In this document: positions 6,917-17,600 of the stretch, in pieces
Numbering within the stretch: position 1 is the first letter of the stretch
How the letters are laid out: every line of letters begins with the position of its first letter
Assembly: GCA_964551995.1 (NCBI GenBank)
Contig: CAZKFD010000020.1
Location: 1-64,000, forward strand
DNA length: 64,000 nt
Direction: 5' to 3'
Source of the DNA: DATKJS01 sp964551995
GTDB taxonomy: Bacteria > Acidobacteriota > Aminicenantia > Aminicenantales > Saccharicenantaceae
The notes under the pieces: model-generated
Database searches by the model: none
What the model was told of the DNA's origin: nothing
What the model saw: the letters and a program-made list of their open reading frames with translations, nothing else
Position numbers and translations under genes: made by a program

Positions 6917-8599
6917 CTATTCTCGAACGACATCGATATAATACAGGTCCGTGGCCACTCTGATTTCGTCGCCTTTCAGCCCTGTCCTCACCGTATTCCA
7001 CTCTGTCGAGGGCTGGAGAGTCAGCCAATGGTCCGGCCGCCCGATTTTCACCGGCATGCGGAACTCTTTGACGTCGGCCTTCCAACGATAAGCCACCGTC
7101 CCCTCCGCATCCCGGAACTTCAGCTCGAGCACCGGGATGGCGGTTTTCCGCAGATACTGGTCGAATAGGGGCCCGAGGTTCCGGCCGGTCTCGGCAGAGA
7201 AGAATTCCATCACGTCGTCGGTCGAGATGGTCCGGTATTTGAAATGACCATAGAAATCCCGCAGAGTCTTCCACCAGCGGGCGTCGTCGTCGACGACACT
7301 GCGGAGTGTGTTGAGGAACAGCGCCCCCTTGAAATACATGTCCTGGGGCGACCTGTAGCTCACCCCGGCCGGCCCGACGATGGGTTCCTGGTTTTTCACT
7401 TTCGACTTGTAGCCGTTCAGGTATCTCAGGGCGTCGGCATGACCGAACATGTGCTCGACATAGACGCCCTCGGCGTATGTCGCGAAGCCCTCGTGAATCC
7501 ACTCGTCGCAGACGTCGGCCGCGGTGACGCTGTTGCCGAACCATTCGTGGGCGCTTTCGTGGACGATGATGAAATCGAATTTCAGGCTGACGCCGACGCC
7601 GGTCCAGTCACGCTCGAGATAGCCATTGGCGTAGTGGTTGCCATAAGCGACGGCCGTCTGGTGCTCCATGCCGGAATAGGGAACCTCGATCAGCTTGTAG
7701 CCGTCCGTCTTGAAGGGGTAGGGACCGAAATACTTCTGGTAGCACTCGATCATCGGCTTGGCCTGAGCGAACTGCAACTTGGCCTTGGCCAGGTTCTCGG
7801 GAAGGCAATAGAAATCGAGCGTCAGGTTGCCCAGCTTGTCGCTGAAGTGGGCGTAAGTCCCGATGTTCAGGGCGACGCAGTAGTTGTTGATGGGATAGTG
7901 GATGGCCCAGTCCCAGCGGGTGTAGCCGTCGCCGAGGTCGGTCTGGCCCGTGAGTCGTCCGTTGGAGACGTCCGTCAGGCCGTTGGGAATGGCGACCCGG
8001 AGCCGCATATTCTCGACCCGGTCGCGCTGCTGCTCCTTGTTCGGCCACCAGGTCATGGCCCCGGCCCCCTGACAGGCCGTTGTGATCCAGGGACGGCCGG
8101 CGGGATCGGTCCTGAACGAGATGCCGCCGTACCGCTGTTCCTCGGCGGCCCGGCCCGAATAATAGACGTCGACGGCAATGGTCGAGCCCTTCTTGAGCGG
8201 CTTCGGAAAATCCACAAAAACCGCGTCGAACTCCCTGGTGTATGGGAGCTCGACGGCACCCAGCATGATCTTCTCGATCTTCAGCCCGGCCGAGAGATCG
8301 AGCTGAATGCGCGAATCGTCCTTGAGCATCCTGAACCGGATGGTGTTTTTCCCTCCCCAGGACTTCGTGGCCGGATCGACGCGGATATCGAGGTCATAGG
8401 AGAGCAGGTGGTTGTTCGCTCGAAACCGGCCATACGCGCCCCTCAGGGCGACGGCCCTGGGATCGGGGGGCGATGGACGCAGCGGCCGCGAAGGCTGTTG
8501 GCCTCGCAGCGGCCCCTGCGGCCCGGGAAGGGAGGTCAAGACGGTCAGGCAGACGGCCGCGAATAAAATCTTGCTGGAAAAAGCCCTTTTCAGCGTCAT
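6917..8599 (-). CDS. exported M1-family zinc metallopeptidase
   Basis: About 560-aa aminopeptidase-type protein. The zinc site HESAH is at about residue 347, and the third ligand Glu lies 18 residues later in WIHEGFATY, exactly the M1 spacing. The substrate-anchoring motif appears as SGMEHQTAV in place of the common GAMEN. The N-terminus is a signal peptide (MTLKRAFSS then a hydrophobic stretch), so it acts outside the cytoplasm. I chose the ATG at 8599 because GAGG lies 8 bp before it; a GTG at 8608 is in frame but less well placed. The protein lacks the long ERAP-like C-terminal domain. It probably trims peptides together with the neighbouring C69 and S10 enzymes. Confidence 0.92.
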   Translation of the reverse strand: MTLKRAFSSKILFAAVCLTVLTSLPGPQGPLRGQQPSRPLRPSPPDPRAVALRGAYGRFRANNHLLSYDLDIRVDPATKSWGGKNTIRFRMLKDDSRIQLDLSAGLKIEKIMLGAVELPYTREFDAVFVDFPKPLKKGSTIAVDVYYSGRAAEEQRYGGISFRTDPAGRPWITTACQGAGAMTWWPNKEQQRDRVENMRLRVAIPNGLTDVSNGRLTGQTDLGDGYTRWDWAIHYPINNYCVALNIGTYAHFSDKLGNLTLDFYCLPENLAKAKLQFAQAKPMIECYQKYFGPYPFKTDGYKLIEVPYSGMEHQTAVAYGNHYANGYLERDWTGVGVSLKFDFIIVHESAHEWFGNSVTAADVCDEWIHEGFATYAEGVYVEHMFGHADALRYLNGYKSKVKNQEPIVGPAGVSYRSPQDMYFKGALFLNTLRSVVDDDARWWKTLRDFYGHFKYRTISTDDVMEFFSAETGRNLGPLFDQYLRKTAIPVLELKFRDAEGTVAYRWKADVKEFRMPVKIGRPDHWLTLQPSTEWNTVRTGLKGDEIRVATDLYYIDVVRE

Positions 8600-8631
8600 G
8601 TCCGGCACCTCGCGCGATATCTTATAAAATA

Positions 8632-8661
8632 ATCATATGCCAGAGCTTCGGAAACCGTCAA
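8632..8661 (-). promoter_or_regulatory. sigma70-type promoter of the M1 peptidase gene
   Basis: Minus-strand TTGACG (8661-8656), 18 bp, TATGAT (8637-8632), about 33 bp before the ATG at 8599. Confidence 0.55.
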
Positions 8662-8754
8662 CCTGCGCCCTGTCTTCGGCCCAAAAATCATCGGTGACCT
8701 CAAGGAGAGATGGACCTTTCGAATCGGCCCACGACACCATCCCCGCCCGCCGTG

Positions 8755-8784
8755 TTGACGATGGCGCTGAAGCCGTCGTACTAT
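8755..8784 (+). promoter_or_regulatory. sigma70-type promoter of the C69 dipeptidase gene
   Basis: TTGACG (8755-8760), 18 bp, TACTAT (8779-8784). It lies inside the longest open frame (from 8710) and so supports the downstream start at 8851. Confidence 0.45.
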
Positions 8785-8850
8785 GGGACGGATAAAGGAA
8801 ACCGGACGCAGGAATCGATTTCCAGTGTCTGGAGAAAGGAGTTTGAGAAA

Positions 8851-10479
8851 ATGAAGATGAAGGGTGCCGGTTATCGGATTCTCTGGATGTTGCCTCTCTT
8901 GTTCCTGGTCTCTCAGTTGAGCTTCCCCTGCACGTCGATCATCGTCACCAAAGGAGCTTCGGCCGACGGGTCGGTGATCATCACGTATTCCTGTGACGGA
9001 GAATTCCTTCCCAGATTTCGCCTCTATCCGGCGGCCGACCATGCCGCCGGGGACAAGTGCGAGATCATGGGATTCCGCGGGAAGCGCGGCGAAATCCCCG
9101 AAGCCGCACACACGTATAAAGTCCTTGACCTGATGAACGAATTTCAGGTGGCCATCGGCGAAACGACCTTCGACGGCCGCCGGGAACTGGTCAACCCGGA
9201 TGGCTTGCTGAATTATCCGCAGCTCATGGTTCTGGCCCTGCAGCGGGCGAAGACGGCCCGGGAAGCCATCAAGGTTATGACGGACCTGGTGGATCAATAC
9301 GGCTACGGAAGCAGCGGGGAATCGTTCTCCATCGCCGACAAGGACGAAGCCTGGATCATGGAGATGATCGGAACGGGGAAAGGCGGGCACGGTGCGGTCT
9401 GGGTCGCGATGAGAATTCCGGACGGCATGATCTGTGCTCATGCCAATATGTCCCGCATCGGCGAGTTCCCCGTGAATGACCCCGAAAACTGCCTGTATTC
9501 CCCGAATGTCATCTCTTTCGCCGTCGAGAAGGGTTATTACAGCCCGAAAAGCGGGCCGTTCAATTTTTCCCTGGTTTACAACCCTCCGACAGAACAACAG
9601 GTCAAGTATTCGGCCCGCAGGGTCTGGAGCATTTTCCGGCGCGCGGCGCCGTCTCTGAATCTCTCTCCGGACTTCAGCTCCTGGGTCAAGAAGGCCAAGC
9701 CCTATCCTCTCTGGATCAAGCCGGACCGCAAGCTTTCCGTTCGTGACGTCATGGCCCTCCACCGCGATCATTATGAAGGGACGCCCTTCGACATGACCAA
9801 GGATCTGACGGCGGGTCCGTTTGGAGCCCCGGACCGCTGGCGGCCGATCAGCTGGAAAGTGGACGGCAAGGACTATTCCTGGGAGCGTCCGATCTCCGCG
9901 CAGCAGGTGGCGTTCGTTTTCGTCTCCCAGTCGAGGTCTTTCGTCCCGGACGCCGTGGGCGGCGTCTACTGGTACGGTATGGACAATCCCTATACGAATT
10001 TCTTCGTGCCGCTCTATACGAGCATCACGGACATCCCCGAAGCTTACGCCAAGGGCTCCATGCAGGCCTTCAGCCGGGATTCCGCCTGGTGGACATTTAA
10101 TTTCGTCGCCAACTATGCCAACCTGCGCTACAGCGACATGATCCAGGACATTCAGAAAGCCCAGAAGGACATCGAGGACCTGGAAATCGACCTTCAACCG
10201 GCGATCGAACAGACCGCCCGGAATCTCCTCGACTCCGAGCCGCGGCTGATCCCGGTCTTTCTCACGCGCTATTGCCTCTCCAACGCTCAGATGAACCTGG
10301 ACCGCTGGTGGAAGCTGGCCGATTTTCTCATCACCAAATACAACGACGGCTACGTTCATGACGCTGTCGGCCGTCCGCGGGAAGAGGGCTATCCCGAAAA
10401 ATGGCTGCGCGAGGAGATCAAGGCCAATCCCGAAAAGTTCGCTCTGAAGGAAAAACAGAAAACGGATAAAGAGCGTTAA
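8851..10479 (+). CDS. C69-family dipeptidase (PepD-like), exported
   Basis: 542-aa Ntn-hydrolase peptidase. A signal peptide (GYRILWMLPLLFLVSQLS) leads directly to PCTSIIVTKGASADGS, the C69 signature in which the Cys becomes the N-terminal nucleophile after processing. Further family features are GESFSIADKDEAWIMEM and the C-terminal aromatic-rich half (SAWWTFNFVANYANLRY). The open frame reaches back to 8710, but AAGGAG sits 10 bp before the ATG at 8851 and a promoter lies between, so 8851 is the start. Likely cleaves dipeptides in the periplasm or outside the cell. It is convergent with the S10 gene, 28 bp away. Confidence 0.92.
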   Translation: MKMKGAGYRILWMLPLLFLVSQLSFPCTSIIVTKGASADGSVIITYSCDGEFLPRFRLYPAADHAAGDKCEIMGFRGKRGEIPEAAHTYKVLDLMNEFQVAIGETTFDGRRELVNPDGLLNYPQLMVLALQRAKTAREAIKVMTDLVDQYGYGSSGESFSIADKDEAWIMEMIGTGKGGHGAVWVAMRIPDGMICAHANMSRIGEFPVNDPENCLYSPNVISFAVEKGYYSPKSGPFNFSLVYNPPTEQQVKYSARRVWSIFRRAAPSLNLSPDFSSWVKKAKPYPLWIKPDRKLSVRDVMALHRDHYEGTPFDMTKDLTAGPFGAPDRWRPISWKVDGKDYSWERPISAQQVAFVFVSQSRSFVPDAVGGVYWYGMDNPYTNFFVPLYTSITDIPEAYAKGSMQAFSRDSAWWTFNFVANYANLRYSDMIQDIQKAQKDIEDLEIDLQPAIEQTARNLLDSEPRLIPVFLTRYCLSNAQMNLDRWWKLADFLITKYNDGYVHDAVGRPREEGYPEKWLREEIKANPEKFALKEKQKTDKER

Positions 10480-10507
10480 ACTCGGCTTCGGCGATCTCCT
10501 CTCGTTC

Positions 10508-12088
10508 TCATTTAGACAGACAGGACTCGATGAAGTCGGCCACGTCGCTCTTGGCTTTGACGCGGTCCGCCCTGCGGACGTAGATCATGTGGCCGCATTC
10601 ATAGAAGGCGAACTTGACGCGGTCCTTCGCCCTGCCGGCCGGATCGATGTGGGAGAGGGCGTATTCGGCGGTGAAATAATCGCAGACGCCGTCGTAATAG
10701 CCCGCCAGGACGAGGACCTTCTGGAAGCGGTTCTGGGCCATGGCCTCCCGGAGCATCTCGCCGACGCCCTCCATCCGGCCGAACATCCCCCCGCCGGGTG
10801 GCTGCATTTCGCCGAAGATGTCCATCCCGCGCCAGCGCCCGACGTCGCCGGCGATGTTGTAGGTGAGATCGGTCTCGTACTTCAGCTCGTTCTTGAAATA
10901 CTCGTTGATGGCACTGCCGAAGCCGCCGTTGAGGTCGGAATCGGTCGGGTCGCCCTCGGGATATTCGCCCGAGGAGCTCTTGTCGACGCCCGTGTAGCGG
11001 CTGTCGAGCTGGCCGACGACCAAGCCCTTGTCCCTGAGCAGTTCCTTGCAGAACTGCATGCCGTTGACGCGCAAGTTGCTTCGCTTGATATATTCGGCCG
11101 AAAGCCCGGACAGGCGGGCGAGTTTGGCGGCGATGTCGTCCTCCTCCTGGGCCGGGATCTTATTGCCCTTGGCCAGGGCCAGCAGGTACTCCCCCAGGGT
11201 GAACTTCTCGGACTCGTCCAGGACGGCCCGGAGCGGCTTGGACTGCAGGTCGGCCGGCAGTTTTTTGTGATACCAGGCCGTCGCCGTGAAGTGCGGCAGG
11301 ACGAGAGCGGTTTCGAGGTCCGAGCCGGGCCGCACGCCCAGGGTCATGGACGACACGAGGATCGTCCCGTTGAGGTAGATGTTGTATCTTTCCATCAGGT
11401 AGCCGGTCAGCCCGGCGGCGCGCGTCGTCCCGTAGCTCTCGCCGATGATGAACTTCGGGGAGTCCCAACGGCCGTTCTTCGTGATATAGAGTCGGATGAA
11501 TTCCCCGACGGACTCGAGATCCTCCATGACGCCGTGGTACTTGTGAGGGTCCTCGCCCGGCGCCATGCGGCTGTAGCCGGTCGCGATGGGGTCGATGAAG
11601 ACGACGTCGGCCGCGTCGAGGATCGACGATTCGTTGTCCTCGAGCCTGTAGGGGGGCTGGAGGGCCCAGCCCTCGTCGCTGTAGACGACCCGGCGCGGGC
11701 CGAGGAATCCGAGGTGGAGCCAGACCGACGCCGAGCCCGGGCCGCCGTTGAAGGCGAACAGGAGCGGCCGCTTCGTTTTGTCCGCGACGCCGTTCAGCGT
11801 GTAGGCGATGTAAAACATGTTGGCCAGGAGCTTGCCGTTCTCGTCCTTCATCGGCATGATGGCTGCCGTCGCCGTGTAGTTCAGGATCTTGCCGCCGATC
11901 TTGATCGAGTGCTGGGTCACGGACGAGGCCGGGAGAACGGCCGGCGGGGGCGGCGTCGGTTGCGACCCCTGGGCCGGCTCCGCGGCCGGTTTGGCCGGGG
12001 GTTTGTCCTGCGGCGGCGCCTGCGCGGCCAGCGTCCCCGCCAGGAACACGAAACACACCAGGAGACAGACGGACAGTTGCTTTTTCAT
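10508..12088 (-). CDS. exported S10-family serine carboxypeptidase-like peptidase
   Basis: 526-aa alpha/beta-hydrolase. It has a signal peptide ending at LAAQA, then a Pro-rich linker of about 30 residues. FNGGPGSASVWLHLG gives the oxyanion loop, GESYGTTRA the nucleophile (Ser at about 218), and the C-terminal ECGHMIY the catalytic His, with an Asp in YYDGVCDYF. These are S10 carboxypeptidase features, found in bacteria mostly in peptide-degrading groups. AGGAGG lies 8 bp before the ATG. Likely removes C-terminal residues from peptides in the periplasm. Confidence 0.92.
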   Translation of the reverse strand: MKKQLSVCLLVCFVFLAGTLAAQAPPQDKPPAKPAAEPAQGSQPTPPPPAVLPASSVTQHSIKIGGKILNYTATAAIMPMKDENGKLLANMFYIAYTLNGVADKTKRPLLFAFNGGPGSASVWLHLGFLGPRRVVYSDEGWALQPPYRLEDNESSILDAADVVFIDPIATGYSRMAPGEDPHKYHGVMEDLESVGEFIRLYITKNGRWDSPKFIIGESYGTTRAAGLTGYLMERYNIYLNGTILVSSMTLGVRPGSDLETALVLPHFTATAWYHKKLPADLQSKPLRAVLDESEKFTLGEYLLALAKGNKIPAQEEDDIAAKLARLSGLSAEYIKRSNLRVNGMQFCKELLRDKGLVVGQLDSRYTGVDKSSSGEYPEGDPTDSDLNGGFGSAINEYFKNELKYETDLTYNIAGDVGRWRGMDIFGEMQPPGGGMFGRMEGVGEMLREAMAQNRFQKVLVLAGYYDGVCDYFTAEYALSHIDPAGRAKDRVKFAFYECGHMIYVRRADRVKAKSDVADFIESCLSK

Positions 12089-12324
12089 GCGGTGAACCTC
12101 CTATCGTGATGTACGGCCGGCCCCGAGCGGACCTCGAGGACGCCGGCAGTGGGGGGAGCATCTCGCGTTTCGCGCACGCTCCCGCGTCTCTTTGAGGACA
12201 GCACGGTCAGGTCCCGCCCCGCCGCCACGGCGCTCGACTCGCACCGATCGCCCGGGGCGCCGGAGCCGGCAACGTCAATCCATGCAATAAAGCCGCTTCC
12301 CGTCAATCTCTGACCGCTTGCTTC

Positions 12325-14502
12325 CTAGAAGCCGAGCCGCATGGTCAGCGACCATTCGGCCGTCGGCGCCGGAAAATAGGAGTAGCCGTCCGGGTCGGGC
12401 TCCGTGAACGCGTAGTAGAAGACGTTGAAAATATTGTGACCCGAGAGCAACAGCTCGATGGGCACGCCGTGGAATTGGAAATTGTACCCGATGCGGACAT
12501 GCACGAGCGCGTAGGGATTCGTCCGGCCGTAGCCGTCCGGGAGGATTTCGTTTGTCGAATCGACATACCAGGCGCTCATGCACTCGAGCGACGCTCCGAG
12601 CGTCAGCGCCCTGGTCACATGGTATTCCCCGTCGAGATACAGCTGATGCTGGGGAATGTTCGGGAGCCACGTTCCATTGAACGTCTCCCCCGCCAGGGTC
12701 TCGACCGTTGTGTACTTGAAATGCGAATACGTGTACGCCAATCTCACGGCCAGCGGTTCGAACGGGAACCAGGCCAGAGAGGCCTCAAGGCCGTACCGCC
12801 GGGTCGGACCGACGTTGCCGTAGAAGGTTTCGAGGGGCCGGCTCGCGATCCGGTATCGGCCGAAATCGTTCTGCGTGTCCATGTGGAAAACATCGATGTC
12901 GTAGCTGAACGTCCTGCCGACGGACCCACGGCCGCCGATTTCCTCCTCGGTCGAAGTGGCGGCGACAAGGTGGGTGTTGAAGCCGCCGAACGAATAAGGA
13001 TTCTCAATGAGCTCCTCGGTCCCTGGCGGTAGGAATCCCGTCCCCCAGCTGGCGTAGAGACCGAAGTCGGCGAGCGGATTCCAGGTGACGCCGACCCGGC
13101 CGGTGACCCTCTCGTAAGCGACGTTGCTCGAAAGATTGACCCCGCCCAACTGGAGATAATCCGTGAGGGCGTCCGTAACGCGATCGTAGCGGATGCTTCC
13201 CGAAACGCCCCAGGAGGAGCCGAGCTCGACGCGGTCCAGGGCAAAAACGCCGGCGCCCGTCTGGGTCACTCGCTGGTCGGCCAGGAAGTTAGGGCCCTCG
13301 ACCGCGTCGCCGAGGTTCGGATGCTTGAACTCGTCGAACGCCTGCCAGGACATGTCCGTGCCGACGCTCAGGTGATTTTTCAGCCAACCCGCGCCGGCGG
13401 TGTGGTTGATCTGGACCATGAACCCGGGAGTGTCGATGTCGCGGTGATCGACGGCGTCCGGATCGGATTCCGTATACTTGGTATGGCGGTAATAAGCCGC
13501 AACGGCCAGGTCCAGGTTGTCGGCGAGGCTGATCTTCCCTGTCACGCCGCCGTATCCCCGCTGGGTCTTGTAGTACTCATTGTACGTGAGGGCGTCCGGA
13601 TTGGCCAAGCGGCGCAGAACACTGGGATCGGGGCTGATCTCGTCGAGGGTCAGGCCTTCGGGATTCTGCTCGAAGTAGTTCGTCCAACCGACGATCGCCG
13701 CGAACTTGATCTTCGGGCTGATGGTGAAGCTGAACTTGCCGCGGGCGTTGTCGGCGCTGTATGCGGATTGCTGGCGGTAGCCGTCGCCGGAGAGCATCGA
13801 GCCCGTGATGTCGTAGTTCATGACGCCGACCGTGCCACCCACTTCGCCGAGGCCTTTTTTCAGTCCGAACGATCCGCGCGTGAGCTCGGCGGCGCCGGAA
13901 ACCGGCTCGGATCCGCCGTCGCGCGTCATGATGTTGATGATCCCTCCCTCCGAACCGCTTCCATAGAAGGCCGCCGCCGCGCCGCGCAGGACCTCGATCC
14001 GGCGGACCGTAGCCCAATCGATGTCATAGAAATCGTCGACGTAGCCCGAGGGGTCGTTCAGGGGGAGGCCGTCAACGAGAGCTTCGAGGCCTCGCGTGCC
14101 GCGCTCGGTCAGAATGCCCTCGCCGCGGATCGAGATATGCACGCGCTCGCCGTCGACCTGGTTATCAACCTTGACACCGGGGACGAGCTTCATGGCTTCA
14201 TCGAGGCCGATCGTCCGCGGCATCGCGTTGAGGACAGGGGTTTCGATGACCGTGGTCGCGGCCGGATTTTGCTTGAGGGGAATCTCGACGCGCGGCGCGG
14301 TGACCGTGATTTCGACGTTCAGGACTGTCTGCGCCGGTTTATTTTCCGGTGACGGCTGTTTGGGCTTCGCCTGGGATTCGGAATTTGCCTGGGGAGAGTC
14401 GGGAGAAGGCGCATACAGGGCCAAAGAGGGCCCGATCAGGAAAAAGAACGCGAGAACGGCAACGGAGCCGATCCAACGGAATCTCAAAAGGCTATTGCGC
14501 AT
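12325..14502 (-). CDS. TonB-dependent outer-membrane receptor
   Basis: 725-aa receptor. After a signal peptide and a Lys/Pro/Gln-rich linker comes a TonB-box-like VEITVTAPRVEIP, then the plug (ERVHISIRGEGI, ALVDGLPLNDP, RRIEVLRGAAAAFYGSGSEG, GIINIMTRDGG) and a barrel ending in LTMRLGF with a terminal Phe. Substrate is not evident from sequence; siderophore-type and peptide-type receptors look alike at this level. It stands downstream of an AT-rich promoter region and is followed, after about 235 bp with nothing recognisable, by the S10 peptidase gene. Confidence 0.92.
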   Translation of the reverse strand: MRNSLLRFRWIGSVAVLAFFFLIGPSLALYAPSPDSPQANSESQAKPKQPSPENKPAQTVLNVEITVTAPRVEIPLKQNPAATTVIETPVLNAMPRTIGLDEAMKLVPGVKVDNQVDGERVHISIRGEGILTERGTRGLEALVDGLPLNDPSGYVDDFYDIDWATVRRIEVLRGAAAAFYGSGSEGGIINIMTRDGGSEPVSGAAELTRGSFGLKKGLGEVGGTVGVMNYDITGSMLSGDGYRQQSAYSADNARGKFSFTISPKIKFAAIVGWTNYFEQNPEGLTLDEISPDPSVLRRLANPDALTYNEYYKTQRGYGGVTGKISLADNLDLAVAAYYRHTKYTESDPDAVDHRDIDTPGFMVQINHTAGAGWLKNHLSVGTDMSWQAFDEFKHPNLGDAVEGPNFLADQRVTQTGAGVFALDRVELGSSWGVSGSIRYDRVTDALTDYLQLGGVNLSSNVAYERVTGRVGVTWNPLADFGLYASWGTGFLPPGTEELIENPYSFGGFNTHLVAATSTEEEIGGRGSVGRTFSYDIDVFHMDTQNDFGRYRIASRPLETFYGNVGPTRRYGLEASLAWFPFEPLAVRLAYTYSHFKYTTVETLAGETFNGTWLPNIPQHQLYLDGEYHVTRALTLGASLECMSAWYVDSTNEILPDGYGRTNPYALVHVRIGYNFQFHGVPIELLLSGHNIFNVFYYAFTEPDPDGYSYFPAPTAEWSLTMRLGF

Positions 14503-14517
14503 TCTATACTTCCACTT

Positions 14518-14526
14518 ATTATATCA
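14518..14526 (-). promoter_or_regulatory. extended -10 promoter element of the TonB receptor gene
   Basis: Minus-strand TGATATAAT (14526-14518) is an extended -10 (TG-n-TATAAT) in an AT-rich stretch. No good -35 is seen at 17 bp. The start site would lie only about 10 bases before the ATG at 14502. Confidence 0.45.
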
Positions 14527-14608
14527 GACACACGAAATATCACGTTTCTTTCATATCAATATCGATTAAAACTCAGAATGAGCGCGACGGGCCGAAACGA
14601 CTCGGGCT

Positions 14609-17600
14609 TCACTTCCAGTTGCCGATGAGGATGAAGGGGGCCCAGTAGTAGGGATGAGAGTAGCCCGCCGTATAAGGCCGCGGCGTCGGGCTCTCGGGGA
14701 CTTTCGCCCCGCGGACACTCCCCGCGTTCAGAGGCGCCGCTGAGCCTCTCAAAAGCGCCAGCTGGGCCTGCCGCAGCGCCTCCGCCTTCGACAGCCCCTG
14801 CGCTTTCAGCCGGTAGAACCCGGCCATCAGCTCCGCCGTGCTCTCGTCCGCCACCGGCCACAGCGTCGCCAGCACCGCTTCCGCCCCCAGGTTCTGCGCC
14901 TCATCCCCCAGCCCGTCCACCTCCCGGCCATCCGCCTGCTTCGCCCCGAGCGCCGTGTTGCACGCCGACAGCGTCAGCAGCTCCACCCCCGCAAACAGCG
15001 GCTCCGGCTCCGTCCGGATCTCCTCCAGCGTCAGTCGGTTCCCGTCCCCCAGCAGCAGGAACGAGTCCGCCGTCGTCCCCGGGTTGAAGTCGAAGTGGCT
15101 GGCGATGTGGATGACCTGGTAGCCCGCCTCCCGGCTCTCCTCCAGCGCTTTCCTCGTGAACTCCCCGTTGAGCCGCCGCACCCCAGGCAGCACCCCGCTC
15201 TCCCCGCTTCCCTCCCGCACCACCGCCCGCAGCTCCTCCGCCACCTTCGGCAGCGCGCTGAATCCCCCTTCCGCCTCACTCACCCCAAGGCCCAGCGCCC
15301 GCCACGCCTCGGAGGGCTCCAGCGCCAGACGGCTCAGGCTTGCCCGCGTCAGCTCCACGCTCGCAAACCGCTCCGCCACGTACCGCTCCCCGTCAAAAAG
15401 TGCCGCCACCGGCAGGTACCGCAGCGTCCCGTCCAACATCCACGCCACCGTCCCCGGCGACGCCGCCGCAAGCTCCTTCTCCACCGGCTTGACCAGGATC
15501 CCATACAGCTGCCGCCCCAGCGGCCGCGGGTCGGTGCCCGGCTCCTGCAGCGCCTCCCGGAACGTCAGTACCTTGCGGTCGAGTTCCCCCTCGGCGATGT
15601 CCGTCCTCCCCGCCACCTGCGCCGTCGGCGTCGTCAGAATGACCCACACGCTCTTCTCCCCGACCACGGTCGACAGCACGGCCACGTTCAGCCTCCGCAG
15701 GTCCACCCCCAGGCCCTTGGTCGCCCGCAGCTCCTCCACCACGTCCCGCGCCCCACGGCTCCCCCCCAGCTCGTCCTCGATCTCCCGCAGCACCACCCCA
15801 AACGTCTTGCCCGCCGCCTCGAGGTCCTTGTTCAGCCGCTCCAGCTCCGCTTCCTGGTCCGCCGTCCGAACTCGCAGCTTCCGCAGCTCCTCCACCCGCC
15901 GGCCGATCCCCCCGACTTTGTCCGCCACGCCCTCGTAACGCGCCAGAGCCGCCGCCTCCGCCGGCGTCAGGTCTGCCCGCCCCCCCAGCGCCTTCGCCGT
16001 GGCCGAGTCCCGCCGCACATACTCAAAGTACTCCTCCTCCTTCAGCAGCCCCAGCACCTCCTCCGCCTCCCACAGCCGGCCCTGCCCCGCCAGGACGTCC
16101 GCCAGCTCCCGGTAGACCCTCTCCACCGTCCTGAGGTAGGCCCGCTGCGTCTCCTTGTCCAGCCCCTGAATGTTCGCCCGAAGCTCCTGGCAGAGGTTCA
16201 CCGCTTCCTTCCCGCACAGCACCGCCAGCCGCGGCTTCGAGAGCGCCTCCCACGCTCGCATCAAATGGTAATCCGTATCCGCCTCGAATCCCCGGTTGCC
16301 TATGGCACGATGGATCAGGAGCGCTTGGTTGTAGTACTCCACCGCTCTGCGGCGGTCGCCGAGCTCAAAATAGACCGAGCCCATATTATTGAGCGTCTTG
16401 GCCTCGTCGCCCCGGTCCCCGGCCCCCCGCGCAATCGGGAGCGCCTGCTCGAAATACTGGAGTGCCTTCCGACGCTCGCCGAGCTCGAAGCAGACGGTGC
16501 CGATGTTCCCGAGGGACGCAGCCTCGCCGGCCCGATCGCCGATCGCCCGCGAGATAGAGAGAGACTGCCGGTGGCACTCGAGGGCTTTGGACCTCTCTCC
16601 AAGGTCGGAGTAGACGTTCCCCATATCGCCGAGGGTCGCTGCTTCGCTGAACCGATCGCCGATGGCGCGGAAGATGGGCAGGGCCTGCGTGTAATAGTCG
16701 AGCGCCTTCTGCTTCTCGCCGAGGTCGAAGTACGCGGTCGCAATGTCACCGAGAGCGGCCGTTTCGCTGGCACGGTCTCCGAGCGAGCGAAAAATCGGCA
16801 GGGCCTGCGTGTAATACTCCAAGGCTCTTTGCTTCTGTCCGAGCTCGAGGCACGCGTTCCCGGTGTCGGTGAGGACCCGGGCCTCGTTGCCCCGGTCGCC
16901 GAGGGCGCGAAAAATCGGCAGGGCTTTGCTGTAGCAGTCCAACGCTCTCGGCCACTCGCTCAGCCGATAATAGGCGACCCCCATGTCCTGAAGCGTCTCG
17001 GCCTCGCCGGCGTGGTCGCCGACGGCCTGCTCGATGGCCAAGGCCTGCTCGTACTGCTCAAGCGCCTTCCGCTGCTCGCCGAGGCCGGAGTAGACCGCTC
17101 CGATGCCTGTCAGAGTTATGGCCTCGTCGGCCCGGCCGCCGATTGCCCGCTCGATCTGGAGCGCCTGGTTGAGATTCTCGAGGGCCTTCCGGGCGTCGCC
17201 CAGCGAAGCATCGACCGTGCCGATGTTTCTGAGGACGACGGCCTCACCGGCCCGGTCTCCGAGGGCCCGGAAAATGGGCAGCACCTGGGTAAAGATCTCG
17301 AGCGCCTCACGCCACTCGCCGAGACCGAAGTGCGCGACGCCCATATTATAAAGGCTCGATGCTTCGTGCGTCCGGTCGCCTCTGGCCCGATAGATGACCA
17401 GGGCTTGATTGAAAAACTCCAGGGCAGTCCGCGGCTCACCGAGATCGGAGTCGATGAGGCCGATCGTGCTGAGCGTCGAGGCTTCGTGAGCCCGGTCCGC
17501 GAGGGCCCGGAAGATCGGCAGCGCCTTCAGGTCGTACTCAAGCGCCTGGCGCAGCTCTCCGAGGCCAAGGCAGGCAACACCGATATTGTTCAGGACCGCG

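Noticed and set aside
12089..12324. possible small gene between the S10 peptidase and TonB receptor genes
   Set aside because: Only a frame of about 73 codons with no recognisable features or ribosome site; nothing else seen in this gap.
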